IMG/VR virus record: IMGVR_UViG_3300010389_000003
Coordinates: 1-64,000 of that record
Origin: a virus
Reading direction: 5' to 3' (one strand)
Length of the DNA: 64,000 nucleotides
Below, in pieces: positions 43,601 through 52,717 of this stretch (position 1 is the first letter of the stretch; each line of letters begins with the position of its first letter). Below the pieces are notes generated by a model. It worked only from the letters and a program-made list of their open reading frames with translations. It ran no database searches and had not been told where the DNA came from. Made by a program: the position numbers and the translations under genes.

Positions 43601-45885
43601 TGTTCAATATTTCCAATGGAGACCCATCCAAATCCTTTGTAAAGAAATCGTGGGTCAGAAATGGACCGTCAACAATATGGGATATGTTTACAGTTGTATT
43701 CCCCCTTGCGTATGACATCCATGCGGTGACGGTGATACCTTATGTGGAAGGGGCATCAAATAGTTGCATGGTTAGATCCCTGCACACATCTCCTAATATC
43801 ATCGACCTTACAAATTGGGATTCTAGAAACAGTCGTTATACATACCTTCCTTTCAGGCCTAAAGACGGTCAGGAATTGACTATACCAATCAGCGCACAGA
43901 GTGGACGTCAGATCATAGTCGGTATGGGACAGGATCAGTCTTCTGGTTTCGGTGCCGCTAGGATCTTTGGAGTCAGAGATATAAGGGCTCATGTCAAGAC
44001 AAAGAAGACCATCACAGACACAAAGACCATACCGGGTGGAACCACATTCACTCCAGGTAAGCGAGAGGTCGAGAATATCACCTTTATTCAGACCGGAACT
44101 GTGACCGTTAATGCTAACGGGTCCAAGACGGTAACAATCAATGCGCTTGATTCAAATGTCTTGCAGCCTAGTGGCTCCATACAGAGTGCGAACGTGGACC
44201 ATATCCACTTCAATAATGTGCGATTCACGGGTATAACATCCTCGAACCCAAATGTGACCGCCGAGTTTGATATCACTGGCGCCAATGCCAAGATGGTCTT
44301 TTCTACGAACTACGAAAAGAATAGTTCATCCACAAACATCCAATATGGACAGCGACTACCTGCACCTAATGGTGGATTCACATACTATTCAAGAACAGCT
44401 TCAGGATTTGTGAATTCAGCTCCGGAGTCGGGATGGGTTTCGAAAGAGGACGGAGTCAAGCTTCTTTGCGATTCGGCGGGTAAGCCCCTTGGATTTCCGG
44501 CATTACCCACAGGAATCAATACCGCTCAAGGTGAAACAAGCGCCTTCATAACAATGATCAGCAGGGGCACCGATCCCAGCGTTGTATATGGCTTCTATGA
44601 CGCTTCGTCTAAGGAATTCATAACGTCGGGAAGTGGCGGCCAACAGGTCTTGTCCTACGAAGATTATGCTAACCGTGGATTCGGCAATGTTTTCATTGCG
44701 GTAGTTACTTCATATGAGGTCGAAGAGAATAAGGATCTGCCGGACTCATCCGACGCACCATTGATCCCCAGGTTGTGGGCAATGCCAGTCTACGGCATAT
44801 GCTATCGATCCAATTCCAGAATCGGTATAGACCCACTACCTGTTGGTCTTGGGCCCATGGACTTGTGGTCCATACCAATCAGGGTTGGATCTTTTGACAA
44901 GAACATATTCATACAGGATAGATTCTCCGTCAGCTCAACACACTGGTCGCAATCCTATGAAGGCACTACACTTAGAGCTTTTTATGGAGTACCCGAGGCG
45001 GCTAATGGAGCATGGTCATCACTCTATGGTCGTCCGAATGTGGATATCCAAGACGAAATACCGGATGTCTTGTCGGACAGGGTGATTCAAGTTCGTCAGG
45101 CACCCATCCTCATGGTCAGGGAACCAACTGAACAAAATACCTGGGCCGATCCACTGAGACCCATCTTTACGGTTTCCACCAGAGCTACAGTGAACAGCCC
45201 CTGGGTTACTTTGGGTAGAGAAGAAATCCTCGACTACAATGTATCAAATGGTACCATATACCTTAAGGATTCATTAGCATCTGAAGACGCAAATCTTGTG
45301 AAGGTCAGCTACACATCTTCTAGGATGGTCTATGATTTCAAGCAGTATGCTGGGAACAAGATAAACCTCAATCCCTATATATTGCGAGATGAATCGCTGA
45401 TTGGTAAGCCGATCTATATCTACGTTGTGCCAGAGTACGTACACACAGAATCTGGCAGCCTTATCGCTGAGTCGGTCGAAACTGCTACCATACGTTGGAC
45501 GACGGATCCGGGTGTTTTCTCGGTATTGGACTCTGCCATGTACAATCCTTTAGCTATAAGACTAGGGGTTGTGTACATAAGCAGTGCAGCGGACATAGAG
45601 AATCTTACAATGCTGGACACTCGCCATCGCGGCGGAGGTGCTTCAGAGAATGTTTCTGATGGAGAACTTATCGGTAAGCATGTCATACCTAGAAATTACT
45701 GGGATGTGAACTATGCCGCTGGCGAAGCATATCAATCTGGTGGGTTTGTTCTCATCAGGCTCCCGGCCGAGTTGAAATCACGATTCAATGACGATGACAG
45801 GTTTATAATGGAAGTCATTGATCGTAACATACCAGCTGGTGTAGGATATAAGATAGAGGATCTCAACGGAAACTCTTGGAGATAG
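40645..45885 (+). CDS. Large baseplate/tail protein with peptidoglycan-binding domain (1746 aa)
   Basis: 1746 residues from ATG 40645, abutting the adhesin stop. Residues ~883-952 form a PG_binding_1-type module. They include EVVQFIQAALNQF, then DGSFGSRTAAAVRALQ and YVDGIVGAETWGMIG, matching the family's 'V--LQ--L', 'DG-FG--T--AV--FQ' and 'VDGIVG--TW--L' blocks. Residues ~320-560 resemble a Rossmann-like (glutamine-amidotransferase-like/DUF4350-like) fold: VTNQNDSSYAAYALHNLENS and then LSTYDMLILSPVN. A Thr/Lys-rich segment near 785-830 precedes it. No catalytic wall-hydrolase residues are seen, so it probably anchors the tail to the wall. Whether it is baseplate periphery or fibre is unclear. 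Confidence 0.6.
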   Translation: MENFVDRTTAGNERAFRRGKRVPDGDVNLAWVKSPELTPDNNIVILDTSRTTEENRVDAPKKTQLMYANSLGILEDEFGNQVIDDEYPCVADVFTQDEDFLLVEGSEYEDDDTLPFVHISRYLHADFVGITLGTELHTYSSESLQVVDQQGRNYVDDAGEPKYKIKISPAYNSVVDTVIDQSTGIYRVWAFVDSNANESLYLKYNKVELDTSGEIRNQNVDYTEILNPQPYFTYVPEESDVVDPANHRKKIYTTKPINKKNKAVGQSQKDVEGYRVYVPKKAVPDPRLYQLFRWRVTCDFVQDYKVRADKIDEDTLEQVNVGVIVTNQNDSSYAAYALHNLENSNYNKSNVRFVNPFASTTEKQTAAYWEVNLSTINTADLSTYDMLILSPVNTTFDVSPILGKIDHFVNVVGGTLLIDTNNQSILNNFGFTFSNTFYPVNGGTKTTGSSSYPLRGTTISIEDSTHEIIDGLTSLGGWPITDGSSDNFESVSLYSNGVLGEYIQSIESYPSDYDEILTGTTTNGATKPVLVGKTAIADSGSRKGKVYVCTSGLTYSVNAFVDPDTGKLKYANYGRDNVINTADYDSYINSVYSATAAKMLYNMALFSTKGKYINVDLTGDYSSVWTVNSNWASSWVIDGSVLTDYEKGTNDFVFLPKNPVGDTDTVWQRRLGTKNLKQMIDEQLVDSQLTRLDNATRVYRIETTNAAVNTPVTLSDNTIPHAWTESYSPVFNVPIELGAHIVRSELIQGDFDAGTYVHKSYPSRNYDLQTQITHTYESDAFVNQTTTWTATGTATKTTTYKGTTKVSEPVTTTSTRTITRDEEITWADSGYGTYSAMPSSIPWGTAQRPNGITTWQEQNYFTTAWGSGLNSWPYWGMTSRYSTGENARGEVVQFIQAALNQFIFWGIVNVPFLPEDGSFGSRTAAAVRALQVARNAKYVDGIVGAETWGMIGFQIIRIGQLIGANKLKGQAGYKRFFGWPFDRSDMFNISNGDPSKSFVKKSWVRNGPSTIWDMFTVVFPLAYDIHAVTVIPYVEGASNSCMVRSLHTSPNIIDLTNWDSRNSRYTYLPFRPKDGQELTIPISAQSGRQIIVGMGQDQSSGFGAARIFGVRDIRAHVKTKKTITDTKTIPGGTTFTPGKREVENITFIQTGTVTVNANGSKTVTINALDSNVLQPSGSIQSANVDHIHFNNVRFTGITSSNPNVTAEFDITGANAKMVFSTNYEKNSSSTNIQYGQRLPAPNGGFTYYSRTASGFVNSAPESGWVSKEDGVKLLCDSAGKPLGFPALPTGINTAQGETSAFITMISRGTDPSVVYGFYDASSKEFITSGSGGQQVLSYEDYANRGFGNVFIAVVTSYEVEENKDLPDSSDAPLIPRLWAMPVYGICYRSNSRIGIDPLPVGLGPMDLWSIPIRVGSFDKNIFIQDRFSVSSTHWSQSYEGTTLRAFYGVPEAANGAWSSLYGRPNVDIQDEIPDVLSDRVIQVRQAPILMVREPTEQNTWADPLRPIFTVSTRATVNSPWVTLGREEILDYNVSNGTIYLKDSLASEDANLVKVSYTSSRMVYDFKQYAGNKINLNPYILRDESLIGKPIYIYVVPEYVHTESGSLIAESVETATIRWTTDPGVFSVLDSAMYNPLAIRLGVVYISSAADIENLTMLDTRHRGGGASENVSDGELIGKHVIPRNYWDVNYAAGEAYQSGGFVLIRLPAELKSRFNDDDRFIMEVIDRNIPAGVGYKIEDLNGNSWR

Positions 45886-45886
45886 T

Positions 45887-48394
45887 ATGAGAGACTTTTT
45901 GAACGATTTTATAGACACACTGCCCGACCGAACCAGGGTTAAAGCGTCCGTGATGATGAGGCGTGCTGCACTGGAACGTAAAGAGGTGGGTGCCCTAATA
46001 AAAAAGGTGACGACAGACCTATCCTTGGGTGATGTTAGATTTCCGGAAGTCTCACTGTTGGGCAGGATTGACGCATCCGAACTGCTCTTAAGCTATAGGG
46101 AACTACTGCTTAGGACAGATATGTTTTACAGGCTTTCCAGAGACATAACTGACATTCTTGATTCAGAAACAATCACGATGATGTCAGAGATCAAAGAGCT
46201 GGAACAAGAGCTGGAATCAATAGAGAAGTCCATTGCGAACTATTCTTTCTTGCTATCCGATGGCAATTCATACGACTATGCCTACATGGAACCGTTTTCA
46301 GATGAGATAAACAGGGCAGTCGATCTTGACTTTCTGATACCCGATCGCGCCGGTCTTACCTTCTCGCCCGACCAGCAAGCTGCAGTGAACCGTTCACAAG
46401 GCAGATTAGTGCTTGCTTCGCACACCCAAAACACCACGCCATTTATAGCAGAAGTAGGTGAAAACAATTACGCTGGCTTCGTTACATCAGATACGGGAGT
46501 GTCCAATATTGCTCAGAGTGAGGTTGGCACAGGGTGGAAGGTGTCCATCTCTTCTCCGGCACCCTTGACTGGTACCATACCCAGTTTTGTCGGCCTACAC
46601 GGGGTCTCAACTTACTCCGGTGCTCAAGCGGTAGTCAACCTGCAAATGGCTGCACCCGCCCCTTGTGACTTTATCACAGTGGCCCCACTTTCCGATTCAT
46701 CTGTGGATATCGCGCAAATTACCACATACTCTGATGATCAGGGTTCCGATCCGATTGACCTGCTTCAGGCAGCACTGTCGATTGAAAAACCTGTGGGGAT
46801 TTTCTTTGAACCGAGATCAATTTCTGCGGTGAAGATACTCATCAGGCAGAGAACATACCGCAGAGATAATAGAGAACCGCAAGATTCAGAAACGATTTAT
46901 AAACGAGTATTCAAGAATCACAGATCCAGAGTTTCTTTCGGTGGTCGCAGGCAGAAGAATAAGATTCGCAGTATTAGTGGACTATCTCAAATTTTTGTCA
47001 AGAACTACACAAGAAGAGCAAGGGGGCTGGAACCATTGTCGGTCCGAGTGTCCAACAAGAGGCTGGGCCTACACCGCTGGGGTCCTCTTGATGCTAGGAT
47101 GAACATATCAAGGAATTCAGAAAACATAACGGCTAGGCCAGATTGGTTTGCCGGCAATGAATCTGAAGTGATAGTGAAGGCCGCGTATGATACAAAGCAG
47201 ATGGGGGATCAGCTGAAAAAGGGAATCTTCACCAAGCGCAATGATGATACCCGCAGAGTCAACCCAGCCTACGAATACCTCTCTGAGGGAACCTTCGGAG
47301 ATCGCATGAGTTCCAGGAGCACCTACGGGGACGGGCGCCCGAACCTGGAGACTGGTCGAATTCGGTCTATATCTTCAGTTGAAAATAAGATTGCAACTTC
47401 ATATAAGTATAATCTTGGCCTAAATTATATAACCCTTGGAATTCAATCTCAAATCGAAAAGGGCGTCTTTGTATCTAAGAGCATCCCGTCAAGTGGCGAC
47501 GTGATCCAAGTAAAGATAAAGGAATCACACACTGACGCAATCATCAATAATGATGCAACCCTGGATACGAAGTTGGCATCTTCTGTAGAATATTCGGTGA
47601 GCAACGTTGCGAGACCAGCTTCAGAGAGTGATTGGGTACCCATTCAGCCGGTTAACTCTTCTGTTGTTCGTGGAGAACTACTTATGCTGGACGATAAGGG
47701 TAAGGCATTCCTCCGTTTCCCAGCGAAGAAAAATGAAGGTATAACCGTTTATAAGAACAACTTCATCTTCCCTTTTGATGGTTCCGATATAGTTCATTCA
47801 CAGGGCGATACAACCATAGTCGGGGTCATATTCGATACAGCAATGTTTACACCGACAGACATGTTCACGGTAGACTATGTGCCATCTGGAGATCCCAGTC
47901 TGGTTGATTTCTCTAAGCGTGGCTATGTTGAAACCCCGCTCGTCTCATCGTTCGATGAAGATGGTGCAGGCGAAGGGTTTGACAGTACTGATGGTCAGCT
48001 CAGCATCCAGCTTAGCAATCACCCGTTTATAGACTATGCACAGGTTACCACTTCTACATACAATTCCACTACTGGTATGACACCATATCAGCCTTTGACG
48101 CCGGTTTTCGATGATGGAACGGTGGCGATCAACCTAACGAATTACAAGAGTGGTGCCGAAGCATCGCTCAATGCTGCATCCGCATCCTATCAATTTATTC
48201 ATAGGGGAAAGACCTTACTATTTAACAAGGAAATAGCCAGCCCTTTCAGGGTGTACTATAATCACCTTCCAAACAATATCAGGGTCAGAACCGTTCTCAG
48301 ATCCAATATCCAAGGTGGACTGGTCTCTCCTTCTGTGGACTATGTTCAGCTAAAGGCTAAGACAAGAGCGGCAAACGCCAAGGAAATATCGTGA
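45887..48394 (+). CDS. Tail periphery protein, coiled coil plus beta-sandwich (family member 1, 835 aa)
   Basis: 835 residues from ATG 45887. Residues ~1-125 are helical and likely coiled coil (TMMSEIKELEQELESIEKSI). An aromatic linker with YSFLLSDGNSYDYAYMEPFS comes next. A beta-sandwich around 190-320 contains GIFFEPRSISAVKILIRQRT. A basic segment at ~335-380 (GGRRQKNKIRS) leads into further beta domains ending YVQLKAKTRA. The coiled-coil, F/Y-D linker, 'KILIRQRTY' layout recurs in the next genes, so these are probably paralogous. They follow the adhesin and precede a switch to small genes, and probably build the baseplate rim or side fibres. No enzyme motif. Confidence 0.5.
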   Translation: MRDFLNDFIDTLPDRTRVKASVMMRRAALERKEVGALIKKVTTDLSLGDVRFPEVSLLGRIDASELLLSYRELLLRTDMFYRLSRDITDILDSETITMMSEIKELEQELESIEKSIANYSFLLSDGNSYDYAYMEPFSDEINRAVDLDFLIPDRAGLTFSPDQQAAVNRSQGRLVLASHTQNTTPFIAEVGENNYAGFVTSDTGVSNIAQSEVGTGWKVSISSPAPLTGTIPSFVGLHGVSTYSGAQAVVNLQMAAPAPCDFITVAPLSDSSVDIAQITTYSDDQGSDPIDLLQAALSIEKPVGIFFEPRSISAVKILIRQRTYRRDNREPQDSETIYKRVFKNHRSRVSFGGRRQKNKIRSISGLSQIFVKNYTRRARGLEPLSVRVSNKRLGLHRWGPLDARMNISRNSENITARPDWFAGNESEVIVKAAYDTKQMGDQLKKGIFTKRNDDTRRVNPAYEYLSEGTFGDRMSSRSTYGDGRPNLETGRIRSISSVENKIATSYKYNLGLNYITLGIQSQIEKGVFVSKSIPSSGDVIQVKIKESHTDAIINNDATLDTKLASSVEYSVSNVARPASESDWVPIQPVNSSVVRGELLMLDDKGKAFLRFPAKKNEGITVYKNNFIFPFDGSDIVHSQGDTTIVGVIFDTAMFTPTDMFTVDYVPSGDPSLVDFSKRGYVETPLVSSFDEDGAGEGFDSTDGQLSIQLSNHPFIDYAQVTTSTYNSTTGMTPYQPLTPVFDDGTVAINLTNYKSGAEASLNAASASYQFIHRGKTLLFNKEIASPFRVYYNHLPNNIRVRTVLRSNIQGGLVSPSVDYVQLKAKTRAANAKEIS

Positions 48395-50175
48395 CACAGC
48401 TCTCTCCGAACACTTCAATATACTCAAAGGCCCTATCAAGATTAAGAGATGTGAATAGGAACTATTCATTGGGCAATCTGAAGACACCCGAAGATTACAT
48501 CGCAGCCATCAATGATATAGCACATCAGCTTCTTTCAGAGGGTGAGAAGCCGCACCTGTTCTACGACTTCATTGAACATGGTGAGCCTCCGCTATCCAGG
48601 GAATATAATAGGTTCTGGGAGTCGATGAGTTCCGATGTCACAATTGCTTATGATCAGATTAATTACCTGAAGGCGCATGTCATTAATGGGTATAATCTTT
48701 CAACCGCAGAAATAAAGAAGGCGCGCAACGAGAACGCAAGAGTAAAGGGGAAGCTGAAGACACTCCAACTGTATTCAACTTCTGTTGACAATGGGATACG
48801 CATCTTTGGTGACTTCTTTACTAATTTCGATTTCATTGACTTGGAAAAAACCCCAAATAGCGAAAGGGCGGAACTTGCGAATTATGGCTTGATCACCTTG
48901 GGTAAAACGAACGAAGTAGAAAACCTGTTAAATAACGCTGTTGTGACCGTTGACGATGAGTCAAATGGGTTCCTTGGCAGAAACCAAGAGATCTCCAATC
49001 CAGAGTCAGCTCCAATAGATCCGGTTACGAATACGGCGTACTATACGTTCACCGCAGAGAATGCTTCATACAACGATATGAATGCGATACTTGACGATAA
49101 TCCAGATACGTGGCTTGAGTATGAACACAATTGGGTTGACAATGCAACTCGAGAATCTGTTGGCAATATCGATTTCAGATACAGAGATGACAGGGACAAC
49201 GCCGAAGAGCCCTACCTCGACTGGGCTTCTGGTCCGGAGGACGGGGTGCTGAAACTGGTCTTAAACTTCGATCTTCAATCAGTCAAAAAGGCAAGCAGAA
49301 TCGTATTCATTCCACACAAGGTTTCACCGTACGGTTTACATCCCATCAGGATCAAGAATGTTACAGTTTCACCTAATGGAGCAGATTGGACAAGGGTGTC
49401 CAACAAGACCGTATGGGTGGGGACCGATATCAACATATCTGGTATTTCGGCAAACGAAGAGATAGTGATCGGAAGTGCAGTGTGGGAGTTCGATGAGCAA
49501 ACAATAAGATATGCTAAGATGGAGATCGAACAGATTTGGCCCATACAGTCAAACATTGGGCATATGTATTTCCAGGATCAATCAGCAGTCACCCTAGAGC
49601 GTGATGAAAACGGAGAGTCCATATATCTCTACACCGCTTCAGACAGGATCGAAGGCCCAGTCCCACCGGTATCTGACATAGGCAAATACTATGATCCAAC
49701 CTATGCGTCCAGCAAAAATCTCATTCAGTTCCGAGAATACTTTGAGGGGCAAAGGTGGGTGATAGGGATCAAAGATATCTCCATCGAAAGTGTACGTTAT
49801 AACGAGACCAGTACTATCATCAGCAAGCCATTCAGAATTGACGGTGAGGTTGATCGGATAACCATAGACGCAGACTATGATATCCCCCCATCCTTTGCCA
49901 GCGATCAGAAGTGGGTCAAGTTTTATGTTTCCACAAACAATGGCCTTGACTGGTATCAAATATCTGACATTCGCGATTCTTCGTTGGATATCCCCGAGAT
50001 AATTGCGTTCAATGATCCGCTTCCAGCTGAATTCAGGGAGCAGGGTGTCGCCTACTATAACACCGGCGATCGGGTGGATTCTCTGCTTGTGCGTATCGAC
50101 CTATCGAGACCCAGTGACGCTAGTCATTCCACCCCAGTAGTCAGAAACTATCAACTGAAGGTACTCAAACGATGA
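48391..50175 (+). CDS. Tail periphery protein with discoidin-like domain (family member 2, 594 aa)
   Basis: 594 residues, GTG start at 48391 overlapping the previous stop (GTGA). A helical N-terminal half ends in an IRIFGDFFTNFDFIDLE linker. A discoidin/F5-8C-like sandwich at ~215-395 contains NAILDDNPDTWLEYEHN, LKLVLNFDLQSVKKASRIVF, then PIRIKNVTVSPNGADWTRVS. In that family, 'DG---T-W' precedes strands that bear sugar- or membrane-binding loops. A second beta domain follows (ISKPFRIDGEVDRITIDADY and VKFYVSTNNGLDWYQIS). It probably has a carbohydrate-binding or structural role at the tail tip. Paralogy to neighbours is by layout rather than strong identity. Confidence 0.55.
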   Translation: MTQLSPNTSIYSKALSRLRDVNRNYSLGNLKTPEDYIAAINDIAHQLLSEGEKPHLFYDFIEHGEPPLSREYNRFWESMSSDVTIAYDQINYLKAHVINGYNLSTAEIKKARNENARVKGKLKTLQLYSTSVDNGIRIFGDFFTNFDFIDLEKTPNSERAELANYGLITLGKTNEVENLLNNAVVTVDDESNGFLGRNQEISNPESAPIDPVTNTAYYTFTAENASYNDMNAILDDNPDTWLEYEHNWVDNATRESVGNIDFRYRDDRDNAEEPYLDWASGPEDGVLKLVLNFDLQSVKKASRIVFIPHKVSPYGLHPIRIKNVTVSPNGADWTRVSNKTVWVGTDINISGISANEEIVIGSAVWEFDEQTIRYAKMEIEQIWPIQSNIGHMYFQDQSAVTLERDENGESIYLYTASDRIEGPVPPVSDIGKYYDPTYASSKNLIQFREYFEGQRWVIGIKDISIESVRYNETSTIISKPFRIDGEVDRITIDADYDIPPSFASDQKWVKFYVSTNNGLDWYQISDIRDSSLDIPEIIAFNDPLPAEFREQGVAYYNTGDRVDSLLVRIDLSRPSDASHSTPVVRNYQLKVLKR

Positions 50176-52343
50176 GCATATCCCGGATCCAAAAAGAGAT
50201 GGTCTTAGATGAAGTGGCAAGGTTCTATTTTTCGAATGGAGAAAAACCAACCTCATCAGCCATTCTTCGAGACATGTCGATGTTCTTTGCCGACAATCCA
50301 ATTGGGCGTCCCTTTAATATTGAGCCCAATAACATGCGAGAGGGACTTGTCTCTAATGTAGATGAAGTTAATGACAACATGATTAGAGCCGTGTTGAACA
50401 TATCGATATTATATGAATCCATGCTGCAGGATACAGAAAGGTCGATGTCCCTGTATAGCATAGTCCAAACAAAACTCGAGAACCTAAGAGGCAGGCGGGC
50501 CAGAATAGAATCGGATATTGATGATTTCCTGTTGGCCCTGAATGATTCATCTGGCTATTTTTATAGCTTCTCTGATTACTTTTCGACCCTCGACTATACC
50601 GATTTGGGCATGTCATCTGCGTTTGTCGACATAGTTTCCGGTCAAGTATCTATACCACCTGTCGCTGAGTTCAGTCGACCACTGCCCGCAGGTGCTTATG
50701 CGGTGAACTCTGCTACCATGACGGTTGATGGAGCATCAGTGTCGTACCAAACAGAGAGCCCATTCGATGGTGCAATAGATGGGCTCTCCAACACAAATTG
50801 GGCCGTTTCTGTTTCAACAAATGAAGTGGCAGAAGTGATTATGGAAGTTCGTATAGACTTGTCTGATTTTCTCCCTCCTGTTATATCGAAGGTTGAGATA
50901 GATCCATTCACCATGGTGCCAATGCAGGTATTCGTGGAGACAGAAAATACGCTATCCAATTCTGGTGTATTGCGTCAGCGTGATTCATTTGGTCAGAACG
51001 TCAAATATGGTTCGTACAAGATGACATTTGTGGACACCGCCACCAAAGCGAATATCGTATATATCACAATGCGTAAAACAGAACCTGACTATCAGATACA
51101 GGATAATAGTACAAATAAACATGTCTATGTTTTTGGTGCCTCTCATCTTGAGATCTCAAGGCAGTCTTACGACACAAGTGCCAAATTCGTGTCCGCCTCA
51201 ATTGCCCTGCCTGAAGAGATAGCCACTGATCATGTCATAGATTCCGTATCCCTTTCGGTGGATGAGTACCTCCCAAACAACACATCCGCTGATTATTTCA
51301 TAGCGGCAGATAGCGGTAACGGTTCTTCATTAGACGACTTCAATTGGCAACAGATATTCCCGGTTGAATCCTCATCTTCAGCCACTGGCGCTGCCCTGAA
51401 ATTGGACGGTGCTGCACTCCACTCCAGGAAGGTAAAACCTGCCGCCGAGGCTCTTTTCAATGACCTGGAGCTGATTCCCATAGACGTAAGTGACAGTGAC
51501 CTTTCCAAACGGAACCCCACAACAACCATCGTCGGTGGAGTTGACATCTATCGAATAGCAGAATTTAAGGAAGAGTTCATTCCTCAGACTATGGCTATGA
51601 GCGAAGGTGTCAATAGTACGAGAATACTGTCAACGGCTTTAGATCCCACAGTTACCAGTGACCTGACATATTGGGCCAGCTACATTGATGGCACCCTCAC
51701 GGCTAATGAGTTCTATGGTCGGATAGATACTGGTAATGAATTCTTTTATGGGGGCGATATAGGCGCAAACAGTAAGAGTGTTTATATAGAGACGTATGTT
51801 GATTCTCCCATCGACAGAGAAACTATTCTGAAAGAATTCCGAAAGTCAGATGACAACTCCCAACAGTGGGACGTTTACGTTTACCTGAATGGCAGGACCA
51901 TAGCTTCACTTCCAGCTGGAACAGACACTGCATTGATACCTTGGAAGTTTAACAATGGGCTAAATCATGTGGCGATGACAATTGATATACCAGCTGCCAC
52001 CACTGATCATCCTACGCCATATCTGGGCACAATAGATCTTATGGTGGGCGAAGACCTTAGCGCATTTGGCAAGGTGCGGCTCGGTGAGTGGGTTTATGTT
52101 GACCCATTCAAAATGGAATACAATGAGATTGATGAGCCCATGACCTTTACTATATATAATGGGGAAGTCATTTCTCGGCGTCGCCCTACCACTAACTTTG
52201 AACTCAGGTACGCAAAGCCCACCGGAAGAGGCACTAGTGCTATTAGATTCAGGGCAGACCTGCAGAGATCAAATGATGATGACAGTGTTACGCCGATTTT
52301 GGATAAATATTCGATCAGATTTTCATACGGAGATAGTGAATAA
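50172..52343 (+). CDS. Tail periphery protein with discoidin-like domain (family member 3, 723 aa)
   Basis: 723 residues, ATG 50172 overlapping the previous stop (ATGA). A coiled-coil N-terminus (SIVQTKLENLRGRRARIESD) leads to a GYFYSFSDYFSTLDYTDL linker. A sandwich follows with FDGAIDGLSNTNWAVSVST and VRIDLSDFLPPVISKVEIDP. KHVYVFGASHLEISRQSYDT parallels YAYGVSHMDLRYDSFADT of member 4. The C-terminus has more strands (AFGKVRLGEWVYVDPFKMEY). Same layout as its neighbours, so probably part of one multi-subunit baseplate rim or fibre complex encoded by successive duplications. No catalytic motif. Confidence 0.55.
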   Translation: MSISRIQKEMVLDEVARFYFSNGEKPTSSAILRDMSMFFADNPIGRPFNIEPNNMREGLVSNVDEVNDNMIRAVLNISILYESMLQDTERSMSLYSIVQTKLENLRGRRARIESDIDDFLLALNDSSGYFYSFSDYFSTLDYTDLGMSSAFVDIVSGQVSIPPVAEFSRPLPAGAYAVNSATMTVDGASVSYQTESPFDGAIDGLSNTNWAVSVSTNEVAEVIMEVRIDLSDFLPPVISKVEIDPFTMVPMQVFVETENTLSNSGVLRQRDSFGQNVKYGSYKMTFVDTATKANIVYITMRKTEPDYQIQDNSTNKHVYVFGASHLEISRQSYDTSAKFVSASIALPEEIATDHVIDSVSLSVDEYLPNNTSADYFIAADSGNGSSLDDFNWQQIFPVESSSSATGAALKLDGAALHSRKVKPAAEALFNDLELIPIDVSDSDLSKRNPTTTIVGGVDIYRIAEFKEEFIPQTMAMSEGVNSTRILSTALDPTVTSDLTYWASYIDGTLTANEFYGRIDTGNEFFYGGDIGANSKSVYIETYVDSPIDRETILKEFRKSDDNSQQWDVYVYLNGRTIASLPAGTDTALIPWKFNNGLNHVAMTIDIPAATTDHPTPYLGTIDLMVGEDLSAFGKVRLGEWVYVDPFKMEYNEIDEPMTFTIYNGEVISRRRPTTNFELRYAKPTGRGTSAIRFRADLQRSNDDDSVTPILDKYSIRFSYGDSE

Positions 52344-52717
52344 TGGCAGCGGGAGATAGCCCCACTTTTGAGGGCGTATTCTATTCTAGGTTAGACAAGA
52401 AAGGTTGGCTTCACCAGCCCTCTTTTGTTCGGAGGCGCCACAGGTATCGCGGGCACCGCGAGAGCTTGAAGATCAACCAGGAAATAGACAGCCTCTATGC
52501 CGACATGTCTTATCTTGATATGGAATTGACTGAAGCTGAAAACAATCTTGATACGTATGTCAGCAATATCCTTAATGGAGTGACCCATACGGGCATTACC
52601 TACACAGACGAAGATGCTACTCCGGTAGATTTTGAAGTTACAATACTGTCTATAGACACCCTTGCCGCCAATATGGCAGCATTGGAACAGAGAATTGAGA
52701 GGTTGGAGAATGGTTGA
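52343..52717 (+). CDS. Small coiled-coil tail protein
   Basis: 124 residues, ATG 52343 overlapping the preceding stop (TAATG). A basic Arg/His-rich segment (FVRRRHRYRGHRESLKINQE) leads to a helix MSYLDMELTEAENNLDTYVS. A short strand region (TPVDFEVTIL) and a C-terminal leucine-rich helix (LAANMAALEQRIERLENG) follow. Its C-terminal coiled coil and that at the start of the next protein suggest direct pairing. It is probably a trimerisation or connector piece among the rim proteins. Function not known. Confidence 0.5.
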   Translation: MAAGDSPTFEGVFYSRLDKKGWLHQPSFVRRRHRYRGHRESLKINQEIDSLYADMSYLDMELTEAENNLDTYVSNILNGVTHTGITYTDEDATPVDFEVTILSIDTLAANMAALEQRIERLENG

